Notes under the pieces: generated by a model
The model's database searches: none
The model's input: the letters and a program-made list of their open reading frames with translations, nothing else
Told to the model about the DNA's origin: nothing
Part shown: positions 33,601 through 44,638 of the stretch, one piece after another
Position numbering within the stretch: the stretch's first letter is position 1
How the letters are laid out: each line of letters starts with the position of its first letter
From: Diatrype stigma
Lineage: Eukaryota > Ascomycota > Sordariomycetes > Xylariales > Diatrypaceae
DNA length: 64,000 bases
NCBI GenBank assembly: GCA_022225965.2
Contig: JAKJXP020000013.1
Span: 62,001-126,000 of the forward strand
Reading direction: 5' to 3'
Translations under genes and position numbers: made by a program

Positions 33601-36600
33601 GTTTATTATTAAATTATTATATATAGCCGTTTTTAAAATATCTGCATTATAAGGCTTAATATTCGATATTTTATTTAACCGTAGCCGTTTTTATTACGAA
33701 AATAATTATTCGTTTATATAAATAAAACTTAACGATTATAATACCCGCTTAAAACATGCTTTAATTTGGCCTTTATATATAATTTATTTTCGGCAATTCT
33801 TTATTTATTAATTTAATAGCGATAATTTTAATAGCAACAGTTTTTATAACATTAGCTTTATTTCGTAAAAAACTTTTAAATATAAATGCAATAGCTTTTT
33901 TTTTTTTTACGACAATTTCTCGTACTTTTTATATTCTTTTAATTTAATTTTGCGTTTTTTTTTTCATTTACGAATACATATTAAATATTTCGCCGCCTTA
34001 TAATTATAACCGTTTACCTTTAATCCAAATCGTATATGGCTTGGCCGTAATTGGATTAATATTTTCGTCGTAAATATTTAGCCTATCGTTTTTTTAATTC
34101 GGAATTTTACGAACATATTATTCTTAAAAATATATGTTTTTTTTAGCATTTTATAATTTCCGTATTTATGTTTTATAATATTAACTCCGGAAATAAATTA
34201 ATAGCCATAAAACGGTTATATATAATAAACGTTAGCTTTATATTATTAATACGACATAATATTAAATTATTTATAAACTTAAATATATAAGGCCGTTTTG
34301 ATATTTATATTAATTAATAAGAAATGCATAATTTTATTTATAAAAAGGCCGACTTTAATAGTTACGTATATTTTATATGCTTATATCGGCGATTTTTTAT
34401 CGGTCGTATAAATCGAAAATAATTGGGGCCCGATTATTATATCCCAAAACTTAACATCCGTAATATTCCATTTAATAAATCGTTTTTAAGCCATTCTTAT
34501 TAAAAACGTAATAATTAAATAAAATAATACTTATATATTATTAATATGCAATTTATATAAATATATATAGCAAATATATATTTAAATAAAAATGGCATTT
34601 AATTTAATTAATACCGCAAATTCTTTATAAAAGCAATAAAATTAATAAGATATAATAAAAAAAAATATATCGATTGGTTTTTTAAGAATATCGGTAATTT
34701 GCTTAATACTGGCATAATCGATAATAATTTAAATAAGCTCTTGGTTTTTTTTAAGCATACGATAAAATGGGCTTTTTTCGATGCTAGGAATAGAAATATT
34801 ACAAATAAGCGATTTAGGTTTCTAATAATGGCTTTTATTGCTAAAAATGGAAATATACGAAATTTAACGAATTAGCTCTTATATTTTTTCGTCCTTAATT
34901 ATATTAACAGCAGGTTATAATTTGCGGTTATTTATAATGGCTATTACGTATAAATGATTTGATTTAAATAATAATGTATTAAGAACAAATTAAAGCTAAC
35001 GAATAAAATAAAGTTATTACATAAAAAATTAAAACTTAAAAATTAAAAATATTAAGTAAAAAAATTCACCTTATGTATTATAATAGGTTTGGCTTATTTA
35101 AATGGCTTATAATTATTTTATTTAAGGCATATATTATATTTGCTATATTGCTATAATTAAAAAAGGTATTAATTATAATTATTAAAACTTGCTTATATAA
35201 TATTTATAAGCCAAATTTCTAATTAAATTTAATTAACTTATTTATAAGCCAAATGTTTAATTAGACCTAATTTATTTGTTTATTTATTACATTTTTATTG
35301 CCAGGTCGTTTTTTTTCGAAAAATTCATTTTATACTATCGCAATAGCTTATATATTATTCGTTTTAGTCGTTGCTATTTATAACTATGTCGTTGCATTCC
35401 GTTATTTATAAGCATTACAATATAGGACTATTCGATAACTTATTAATTACAATCCATAGCAATAAAACTTTTTAACGCCAAATTATTAACCATTACGTTT
35501 TTTTTGCCGATAAAACCCTTATTTTTAATTACGACCTAAATATTAGCCCTTATTTTATAGGCAATAACGATAAACCTTTTCGCAATATTAAAATATTTAA
35601 TTATATAAATGCGGCAACCTTTAAAATTCGAATTGCCGAATTATGGCTTACCTTAAGTTATAAATTCCAATTCGAATGTTTATTTAAAAATGAAATTAAA
35701 AGCATGGCCTTGTTTATTATTAAATGCATTAATTCGTTTAAGCTATTATTCGTATTCGAGATTAATCCGGAATACGTTATAAAAAGAAATAATAAAACGA
35801 TATATAATATTAATAAGCCGACGTTTATTTAAATGCCGCAATAAGTACTTTTAGGCTTATTCGAATATTGGATTAACGTTTTATATTGGATGTTTCGAAA
35901 GATGTTCCTGGTTTTCGATTCGCTAGCAATTCATAATACGTATCAAAAAATTTAATAAGTATATTACGATTTTTGGAAAAAATCCGTTTTAAATAAACCC
36001 TGTTTTATTATTATCGTCTTTATAAATAAATTCCCGTAATAAAATAATAAATAAACCTATAACTTTTAAATTATTTATTTTTTTAAGGCTTTATTTATAA
36101 ATTCCTTTTATATAAAGCAATAATATAGCAATAGCTACGGTTAAATTATTACGTCGTCGAATATATTAAGTAATTGGGAAAAAATAATTAAAGAACATAT
36201 CGGCCTTAAGAATAAAAAATCGGATAAATATAGTTAAATAATTAATAATTAATTTAATTAATTTATTACCGTTAATTTCGATTTATTATTGAATATTATT
36301 CGTATTTTCCTTTATAAGCGCCAGTTTTCGTTTAGTTTTAATTTGATATAATAATTACGTCGCTTATTTTTTATATTCTTTTAAAGCCGTTTTCGCCAGC
36401 CCTTTTTTTAACAGTTCCCTTTTTAACAGCCCTTTTTTTAATAGTTATTATTAATGCGGTTTTGGCCGTTTTTGGATTTCGCCTTTTAATTACGATTATT
36501 TATGGGCAATAAAAACCTAAATATTTTACGTAAATACGAGTATTATACGTTTTATTTAAAACACGGGCTTTCGATCGAATATTTAGCAAACGAGCCATAT

Positions 36601-36820
36601 TTTTTATTTCCCGTAGGCTAAAAAAAATGAAATTCGTATTTTCGCGATTTTTAGCGACAAAATAATTAAAAAAGCTATAAATATAAGTTATATTTATGCA
36701 ATAAATTATATTAAATTATTACGTTTAAATTTAAAAAAAGATTAACGAAAAGCGTTATTTATAAGGCTTAGGTTATCGGTAATTAATACAATCTTAAGCA
36801 AAGAATTATAATAATGGAAA
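33601..36820. other. AT-rich interior of the nested element, with an unidentified decayed frame at 35500-36050
   Basis: Most of this stretch is unreadable. From about 35500 to 35850 one plus frame runs ~110 codons without a stop, unusual for this block, and contains 'YFIGNNDKPFRNI', 'YINAATFKIRIAELW' and 'VFEINPEYVIKRNN'. After 35850 it continues with sparse TAA codons ('VFDSLAIHNTYQK', then 'FIIVVFINKFP'). I do not recognise the family; it could be the lost transposase of the inverted-repeat element or Helitron cargo. Confidence 0.45.
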
Positions 36821-36921
36821 CGATTAATCGCAGGCGAAAACGTTTAAAGTATTTCTTAAGCCTAAATTTCTGGATTTAATTTCCGTATTATATTACTTTT
36901 ATAAAATAATTTCCGATTAGG
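36821..36921. repeat. Right terminal inverted repeat of the nested 10-kb element
   Basis: Inverted complement of 26890-26990, strongly AT-shifted. Its outer end CCGATTAGG abuts the target repeat TTTTAAT. Confidence 0.88.
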
Positions 36922-37089
36922 TTTTAATATTTTACGCCAATTCAAAAAATAAACAAGTAAAATGGCCCAGTAACCCAAAAAAAATCGCCCCGTACGGGAA
37001 ATTTTTTTGACCCGGAGAAAAAAAAAAAAAGATTCCCGAAGCTTGCGTAGGGCCGTATCTTTTTTTTCTTTTCGTAGCGGTTAAAAAAA

Positions 37090-38250
37090 TTTTATTGGAT
37101 ATAATATGATTTACGATAAAGGCAATATTCGATAAAGTTACGAAAAAAAGGTTTCTTAACGGATATAATAAGAACGATAAATATTCCGTTATTATTAGAA
37201 ATATTCGACGGAATTATAACGAAACCTTTAAAAAGAATTTCTTTAAAACAGGTTATTTCTTTAAAATAAGAAATAACCTATTTTATAACATTTCGAAAAA
37301 AGAAATTAAGCAATTTTGTATTCCGTATGAATTAATTATAAAGTTTTTCGAAATAATATATAACGATAAGCATTATTTCGGCAAAAACCGCATATTATAC
37401 GAATTAAATTCGTTAATAATCCGTAACAAAACATATTTAATTAAAAAATACATTAATTACTGCCTTAAATATAATTTAAACCGGAAAAACAACGCGAAGT
37501 TATCAGGTAATTACCAGCTTATTCGACCTAAAAATTCTTTGTTAATGCGTATTATTATAATGAATTTCATTATAAATCTTTTAAATACGCCTTTTCGAAA
37601 AACGCCTTAGCAATTACTAGGCGAAAAAAAATATTACGCATAATATAACGCTTTTATAACGATATTTTGCCCCATTTCGAAAAAAAACACTTTTAATTCT
37701 TAAATATAAAAAATATACAACATAAAACTAAGCAATAGCATTAGCGCGATTATTAATTTTCGTAAATTGGGGCATTCCAAAAGGAATTATATTAAACCGT
37801 AACAAAAAATTTATATCGAAATTTTAACGGGGACTTTAAAAAGCTTTCGGAATACGTTTATTAATAATAACGGCTTATTACCCGCAAAAAAATGGCCTTT
37901 TCGAAAAAAAAATTAAACAATCGAAATTGCCATACGTTATTATTATTATAACCATTTTAAATTAACGTAAATTAATTTATTACTAGCGTTATAATAAAAT
38001 CTAAATGCGGCGCATTTAATAATAATTAATTTTATATTTCATAAGTAATTATTCGGATTTAAGTTATTTAAATTACTTGATATATTAATAAATACCGAAA
38101 ATTACTAATTTAAAAAAATCAAATACCTAAAAAAACATATACGCAAAAATATTTAGCTAGCAATAAACTTTATAACGAATAAAGCCAAACATTTATATAA
38201 TAATAAATACCGTGCGGTTAAATTCGCAATAAATAATAAAATATATTTAC
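37090..38250 (+). pseudogene. Ty3/gypsy integrase remnant
   Basis: Plus-strand frame with RIP-type stops. It has the zinc-binding region as 'DKHYFGKNRILYE' near 37360 and 'INYCLKYNLN' near 37455 (one His and one Cys apparently changed to Tyr). The first catalytic segment appears as 'MNFIINLLNTPF' near 37560 (MDF in intact relatives), then 'LNRNKKFISKF' near 37790 and 'TAYYPQKNGLFE' near 37880 (the TAYHPQTNGLSE block). It continues the gypsy pol that was interrupted at 26890 and precedes the 3' LTR. Confidence 0.87.
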
Positions 38251-38827
38251 GTTTATATACGGAATATTATTTATTAAAAAAGCCCTTACGGAAATACTTT
38301 TAATAACGGATTAATTCATAAACGATTCTTAAAAGGATTAAGCGATTAATATATCGATTAAATATATTATTAAACTTTGGCATTTATTTAATAATTTCAA
38401 TAACGCATTTAATTACAAAAAAAAAAAAAAAACGACCCGTTTCGTAAAGATCTTTCATTTCCCGGCCCAATTAAAACCGACCAGGATATAAATAGCGGCG
38501 ATTAAAAAAATACGTACGAAATAAAAATCGTACTTAATTATAGGCCTAATCGGAAAAAAAACGGTTTCGATTATTTCGTAAAATAAAAGGGCTACGAATA
38601 TAAAAATAATTAATGGCTTATTAAATACTAACTACGGCATTTAAAAAAATTAATTAATAAATATTAAAAACGAAAAAAAAAAACCCCGTTATTTTTAAGC
38701 CACAATAAAAGCAATTACAACAGGTTCAAAAGCAGCTATAACGACGCATTAAAAATTAAATCTTTTATGAAATGGAATAAGCAATTATTAAGGGCAATAA
38801 CGGTTTTTTTTAAGGCCGACAACTTAA

Positions 38828-39006
38828 TACAGGATCCTTAGGGGTCCTACTTATCTGTAAGATAAAAAGATAAAATAAAGGATAAGATATGAGATAAGAA
38901 GAGATAAGACTTAGCTAGTTAAATTAGAGCTCCAGCCTTTCGTTCCGCGGATAGGCTGTAACCTTTTTAAAATATCATCATCTTTATAATACCCATTACT
39001 TCCGCA
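38828..39006 (+). repeat. 3' LTR of the Ty3/gypsy element
   Basis: 179 bp, starts TACAGGATCCTTAGG, ends ATTACTTCCGCA. It is less RIP-mutated than the 5' copy and forms the sharp right border of the AT-rich island. Confidence 0.88.
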
Positions 39007-39640
39007 TTAGGTATGTATAGTACCTCCCGTTTTGTTCCAGGGCTTTAGGATTAGACTTTAGTGCTACAGAAGGCCTGGCAAGCCCTAAAGCATATAGTAC
39101 ATATGTACATCTGGGGCAATTCATCCATTGACTACCTCCTACCTATACCTATGTAGGTACCTATGGATTATGATCCCGGTTTATGTAGGTGTTACGACGA
39201 TATAGGCCGCTTGGGCGATCTTTCCTCATAGTGCGTGAATTGCCCTACGAAGTAGGTGTATGTACTATGGGAATTTCAGTGGACCTTCAATGCTTCCAGG
39301 CTTGCCAGGCCCTCTAGAGGGAGCTACGTAAGTGGAACCCATATGTATAACGTCGCCTCGCCCTGACGTCGACAAATCCCATTGGTTCTAGCAAACTAAC
39401 ACTGGTGTGGTGTTCCAGCGACCGCGCTACAGCCCCTATACCGCCTCTAAAATTAGAAATAGGTATCTGTACATACCTACACTGTGCCACCGAACCACCT
39501 CAGAAACCAAACAGCCCAAGTCAAATACTGCAACGACACCCAACAATTCTTATTTACCCATGGGCTTCCCGACTACGCATACGTACGTGTACGTAGATAT
39601 CTGTGATCGAAACAACAACCATCACGACTAACTTCCTACG
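39007..39640. other. Intergenic DNA upstream of the acetyltransferase
   Basis: GC-balanced sequence begins immediately after the LTR. It holds several TAGGTA/ACCTA motifs (39005-39015, 39135-39165, 39190, 39250) and should contain the acetyltransferase promoter. I see no gene. Confidence 0.5.
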
Positions 39641-41277
39641 ATGGTTTCTCATCAGGTGGCTAAAGAAGATGCATCACAAGGCGGCACGCAACGAGAGTTG
39701 CTCCGCCACTTTGGCAACAAGTGAGTCACAAGTTGTTCTGCAAAGATATATGAGCTGACTGAAGCAGCGAGAAATACCAACTGGCAATGTATTTACTGGA
39801 CCAGTATCGAGGTACTTCTGTCTCTTGTCGTTATGTTATCCCTTGGCGACTCGCAGATCCAAGTGTACAGCCCGAACTCGTAAGCCGTGTCGAAGCCGCT
39901 ATTGCTGCTATGGTTCTGAAGCACCCTGTTCTGCAAGTCGGCATCGTCGATGCAGACTCAAAGGCACCCAGATGGGTCAGGCTAGAGAGCCTTGATTTGA
40001 GAGACCACATCGAGTGGAAATCGTTGGGCTCCTCGGAGGACTGGGACGAGGCTTCGAAGTCGTGGGCCACTTCCCGACTTGATGCTACGTATCCCGACAT
40101 AGATAAACGTCCGGGTTGGACGGTCATAGTTCTCCATGTACCGGGGACGACCTTCTTGGAGTTGCTGTTTACTTGGAACCACCCGCATGCCGATGGTATG
40201 AGTGGGAAGATATTCCATCAGGACCTATTCCAGTACTTCCAGACGGGTGGAAGGGACATGGTCAAACCACAGTTGCACGATGGAATCCTCAAGATTCCAG
40301 ATTCACCAAGGCTTCCTCCTCCAATTGAGAAGGCCATAAAGCTTCCAATCGAACTAGGCTATGCTGTGAAAACGGTCTGGCAGGAACTCCGACCGCCAAT
40401 GTTCTGTCGAAACTCCTTCCTGGCCAATTGGGCGCCAATCCGCACATCACCTTACAAGACACAGCTCCGTGCCTTTGCGATAAAGAACGATATACTTACT
40501 AACATTTTGTCTGCCTGTCGACGGAACAAAACTACCCTGACCGGCCTCATGAACGGACTGACGCTCGTCTCCCTTGCATCTCGTCTTAAGGAGGCTGCCG
40601 CGCCTGCCTTTCAGAGTATCACGGCTGTCAGTCTCCGCCCATATATTCCGCCAGGCCCACGAGACTACCCCTGGCTCATCCCAATGCAGACAATGGGTAA
40701 TTACGTGACCATTCTGCCCCATGTCTTCGAGGAGACGCTGGTGTCCACGCTGCGGTCCAAGCTCATGCCCGAAGATACGACCGCAGCAACAGCAGCAGGG
40801 GAAGAACAGGTTTTGCTGTCAGCCGACGTCTTGGAGGTGCTCTGGTCTACAGCCGCCAATGTCCGGCGCGAGATCGAGCGCAAGCAAGAGCTCGGGGTCA
40901 AGAACAACCAAGTCGGGCTCATGAAGTTTGTCGGCGACTGGCGACAGCAGATGGCCGAAACGACGCGGAAGCCGCGGCAGAACTCGTGGTTCATCACGAA
41001 CCTCGGGGTGCTGGACGGGAGGCCTCAAAAGCATGATATTGGCGATGACGGCGATGATGACAACGACGACGACTCTTGGTCAATATGTCGGGCGCAGTTC
41101 GCTTGCAGCGCCGAGACGACTTCCGCCGCCTTCATCATCTCCCCCATGACGGCTGCGGGTGGAGACCTGAGCATCGTGGGCACTTGGCAGGAATGCATCT
41201 TCGATGTACGGTTCGGGGAGCAGGTCATGGCCGACTTGGAAACGTGGCTGCTCCAGATAGGGGCTGGGTCATCGTAG
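39641..41277 (+). CDS. AATase-type O-acetyltransferase (alcohol acetyltransferase family)
   Basis: join(39641..39720, 39768..41277), 529 residues. The 47-bp intron (GTGAGT..AAGCAG) rejoins 'RHFGNNEKYQLAMYLLDQYRG', the conserved N-terminal start of this family. The catalytic HxxxDG motif is 'WNHPHADGMSG' (His about 165, Asp about 169), as in acyl-CoA-dependent BAHD/condensation-fold transferases. A C-terminal 'SWFITNLGVLDG' region matches the DFGWG-like structural segment of the AATase family. It should transfer an acetyl group from acetyl-CoA to an alcohol. Placed at the left edge of a terpene synthase/P450 group, the likely acceptor is a hydroxylated terpenoid; that is inference. An Asp-rich insertion near residues 453-466 is unusual. 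No signal peptide, so probably cytosolic. Confidence 0.8.
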
Positions 41278-41809
41278 ATGCTCCTTTCCATGAAAACGTA
41301 GTAATGTTAATCTAAACAGAGAATCCAATATTGGGGGGAACGCTCGCGACGGCGGCTAAGTATAGGCCACAACTTTGTATTCGATAGGAAGCAGGCACCT
41401 TTTATCTACTAATACCAAAGCAGTTTGTATCTGCAACAGACGTATATCTTAGTGGTCCAATTGCACCGCCTTGACCCGTTCTTGCTTCACAGGCACCAAT
41501 GTGACGTGATTCGATCCAAAACGTGCCTATATCACACTGAAAATTTTGTTTCACATTTGAAATGGTTACCTCGCAGACTATGGACACTAAGAATGCGCAC
41601 TCCCAAATCAAGCGGTGTTATCCCAAGCATTGGCGTGAACCGTTCGACTTTCTACCTATCACTCTGTGGCGTAGATCCGACCTTGATGTCTATACTTGGC
41701 GTTTCTCTAGCTCCCGTAAAGCTCTGGTAGTATTATCATTCTGTATTATTTACTCCCTTAACTCCCTTTGTGGCACACTTAATAGCCTATAGGAACATCC
41801 CAGTTATTA
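41278..41809. other. Convergent 3' intergenic region
   Basis: 532 bp between the 3' ends of the acetyltransferase (+) and the P450 (-). It should contain both terminators. Small open frames here have no support. Confidence 0.5.
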
Positions 41810-43613
41810 TTACACAATAGCAGCCCCCAGTCGGATATAGCACTGCGTCGGCTCCCTCGCGAACTTCTGCACGGCGCCATAGCTGCCCAGCTCCGGCGGT
41901 GTCGGCAGCAGGTGAAAGTGCCAAATCGTCATGGCGAACTGGATGCGAAGGGCCTGGATAGCCAGCTTGCGGCCGAAGCAGCCGCGCGGGCCGAGGCCGA
42001 ACGCCAGCGTCGGTCCCGCCAGGGGGTCGAAGGCCTCCTTGCCGGTATCCGGGTCGACGACGAGCCATCGCTCCGGCTTGAAGACGGCGATGTCCGCGTC
42101 ATCCCAGGCCCCCGAGAGGGCCTTGCTGCCGCCGTCACCGCGGCGGGCGCCCGGGCTGCGCACCTCGTCGTCCAGGGGCAAGGTGGGCTCCAGGTAGCCG
42201 GCGCCGTTGGCCATGAGGAACACGTCGGTGCCCTTGGGGATGCGGGTCCCCAGGACGACGGCGTCCTGCGTCGCGACGCGCGCCACGAAGGCGATGGTGT
42301 TGGCGAGGCGCAGCACCTCCTCGACGACGGCGTCGAGGTACGGCACGTGCGCCTTGACGAGCTCTGTGTACGTGGGGGCGCGCCTCTCCTGCACGGCCAG
42401 CGGGATGGCGGCGTGTAGCTCGGCGCGTAGCCGCTCTTGGGGGCGCTGGTTGTCCGTGAGCATCTTGACGCCCCACGCTACCGTCGTCGCCGTCGTGTCG
42501 TGCCCCGCCATCATGAAGCCGAAGAACTCGTCAGCGATCGCGCGCTTGTGGTACGCGGGTTCGCGCCCCTGCTTTGCGGCTACGTCGCGCTCGCGCAGCA
42601 GAACCGAGTGGATGGCGCTCCGGGGGCGGTCGTCGCCGCTTTCGATGAACTGGACCGCCTCGTCGACCTTGTCCCGTATGAACTGGTCTTTGATGGCGGT
42701 GGCTTTCCGCATGTAGGGAAATTGCCGGATGACCCAGGACGTCGTGCGCGGTGCTGGGGATAATTGGGTATAGGTAACCGAATCGGCCAGAGTGAGGACA
42801 GCCCGAAATATCTTGGGGATGGTGCCATCTGGGAAATGAACGGGCTTGTCGATATTGCCTGCATCGCCCGACAGCGTCGCCGGGTTATTACGGGATACGG
42901 CGTCGAGGCGCTGGACAGTGATGCTATCGGCTTCGGCAAGGCCGAACGAAGATGCGAAAATAGAGTCCAGCGCCCCGTACGTGATATCATGATGGGCCGA
43001 GAACGGGTGGCCCTGCGCCAGGTCACACTTGACCTGCCATACTTTCATGAGTGTGCATACAGACTTGTACACTTCTGGCGCACTGATCTGGCTGATGAAG
43101 GACGGTGCCATGAGGTGGTTGATCAGGTTGCGATTATCCTTGAAGCGCGCATCGGTCGATAGGAACTGGATGTGCTGTTCCGGAAGGATCCCATTGATGA
43201 CATCCCCAAACATGTTGCTCCGATCGAATTCCTTTGTGCGCCGAAGGAGAATGTCCTGGCTTTCGAAAGGGTCCGTTACCACCACCCACGGATGCGACAT
43301 GGGCTTGATGAAGGCCTGGATAATAGGGCTCCGATGCCTTGCCGTCAGGGACGTGAGCCAGCACTTGGGAACTGTCAATTACTGCGTGATGTCACCGCTG
43401 CTCTCCTTGGAAGGGACTTACAAACATGCGCTTCGTGCGCATGACGTAGGCCAGCATCTCGGGCACATCACCGAACAGTTTGGACGCAGCATCTTTGTTA
43501 TATGGGATTCCCGGGATCGGCTTTGGGAGCGCAGCGCGGTACGCCAGGTACAAGACCAAGATGGCACCGCTGGCAACTAGTGCCACCGTCGACGAGGACA
43601 AGTCGGCAATCAT
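41810..43613 (-). CDS. Cytochrome P450 monooxygenase
   Basis: About 585 residues, join(41810..43371, 43418..43613). The ATG at 43613 gives a membrane anchor (STVALVASGAILVLYLAYRAAL) followed by the Pro-rich hinge 'PKPIPGIPY'. Exon 2 holds the I-helix 'AGHDTTATT', the K-helix ExxR as 'EEVLR', 'FKPERW', and the heme loop 'FGLGPRGCFGRK' with the Cys thiolate ligand. The splice is odd: the canonical donor GTAAGT at 43421 puts exon 2 out of frame by one base, while a second GT four bases downstream (AA|GTCCCT at 43417) keeps it open. Either the weaker donor is used or there is a one-base lesion. It lies tail-to-tail with the acetyltransferase and shares a 1-kb divergent promoter region with the membrane-protein gene. 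Likely oxidises the product of the nearby terpene synthase. Confidence 0.85.
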
Positions 43614-44638
43614 AGGTTGTTTTTGCGTTGACAATAGCAACGCAGGCGCATTGGAGAGAGTGTAATGGGGCTGGTAAGGAATAAACAAAATGGGGAGGTT
43701 CAGCTCAACATCCACAGATATATGTTCATGTCGTTGGCATGGGACTGGAATATCATGGCAGCTTGGTAGCTCAGCACAGCCAATCAGAAAGATGTATAAC
43801 TAATGAGCTCTAACCAATATGCAGCTATGGAACCAACTGACGGTCCGTCCCCTTTACTATAGTGTTATATGCGGTGGTATCGCGAACGAGGGCTCGTAAT
43901 CTGCAAGGGGACACGTCTTGGCTGGCACGGCTGCATCGTCGTCCACCTACGTAAGTGCCAACTGCCGCGTACGGGGGGCAAATCATAGTTAGATGTCCAA
44001 GTTTCATGGAGGGTTAAGTGAGATCTTACTACGACCTACAGATGCTGTGCCACATAAGTTTCAATTCGCTCAAGTTCGGCATTGCCCGTGGGGGTTGCAA
44101 GGCAAGGACTCAGGCAGCGTCAAGGATATCATTCCTCATCCGTCCAATGCTTCATAAGGAGCGGCTCCCCTGGCCTTTTTCATATAACTTGTGGAGAACA
44201 TATTCTGGGCTTCCTAATGAGCGCAACTTAATGAGTCGCAATGAATTCCCGTTCTGCACCTTCTGCATACCCTGTCACTCAGTCTCTGACTAGGCGATGT
44301 CACCCTACCCGGTAGACGGCCATGCATAAGCAACCGAAGTGCTTATTACATCCTTGCGTATAATATAGGTAGACCCAGCATCTCCAAATCGCGGGCAGGT
44401 AGTTCTTCCCTTGTATCGGTAACACAGGATATGAAATTGAGTTACCAAGGTAGGTAAGTAAGAGGAGGCTGGAGGTGGCGTCGTGGGGGGGGGTCTCCAA
44501 TGCAAGACTCAATGGGCTTCGAAGACTTATTACCATATTGCACCCCCCATGCCTTCAATGGTTGCTATACTGCGCTCAGCGCACTACTTGTCATGAACCT
44601 TAGACCATCGCGGCCTCTGAAAGTCAGTCAACGGGAAG
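43614..44638. promoter_or_regulatory. Divergent promoter region between P450 and membrane-protein gene
   Basis: 1025 bp between two start codons on opposite strands, so it must hold both promoters. I see a TAGGTAGGTAAG tract (44450-44462) and a G8-G9 run (44486-44494), but no operator I can name. Confidence 0.5.

Larger units (their letters stand above)
26890..36921. mobile_element. 10.03-kb element with ~101-bp terminal inverted repeats, nested in the gypsy element
   Basis: Positions 26890-26990 and 36821-36921 are inverted complements over about 101 bp without gaps. Roughly four fifths of positions are identical and nearly all differences are transitions. The element is flanked by the direct repeat TTTTAAT (26883-26889 and 36922-36928), a 7-bp target duplication. 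The left end is much less RIP-mutated than the right. Inside are a 42-bp tandem repeat, a Lys-codon-rich 15-bp repeat, a Helitron-type Rep/helicase gene and an unidentified decayed frame. No transposase matching the inverted repeats was recognised; TIR length and TSD size would fit several large DNA-transposon superfamilies. Confidence 0.85.
21067..39006 (+). mobile_element. Ty3/gypsy LTR retrotransposon, RIP-degraded and split by a nested 10-kb element
   Basis: Two direct repeats of 179 bp bound the element. RT/RNase H sequence lies at about 25560-26880 and integrase at about 37090-38250, both on the plus strand and in the order RT-RNase H-integrase expected for Ty3/gypsy. Subtracting the nested element (26890-36921) and one target repeat leaves about 7.9 kb, a normal size. 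The interval 21246-25500 should hold gag and protease; only scattered open stretches remain there (for example 23452-23700). The 5-bp flanks (ATTGG and TTAGG) do not match, so no target duplication can be shown. Confidence 0.88.

Noticed and set aside
21062..39011. 5-bp target duplication for the gypsy element
   Set aside because: The flanks ATTGG and TTAGG differ by more than transitions, so no duplication can be claimed.
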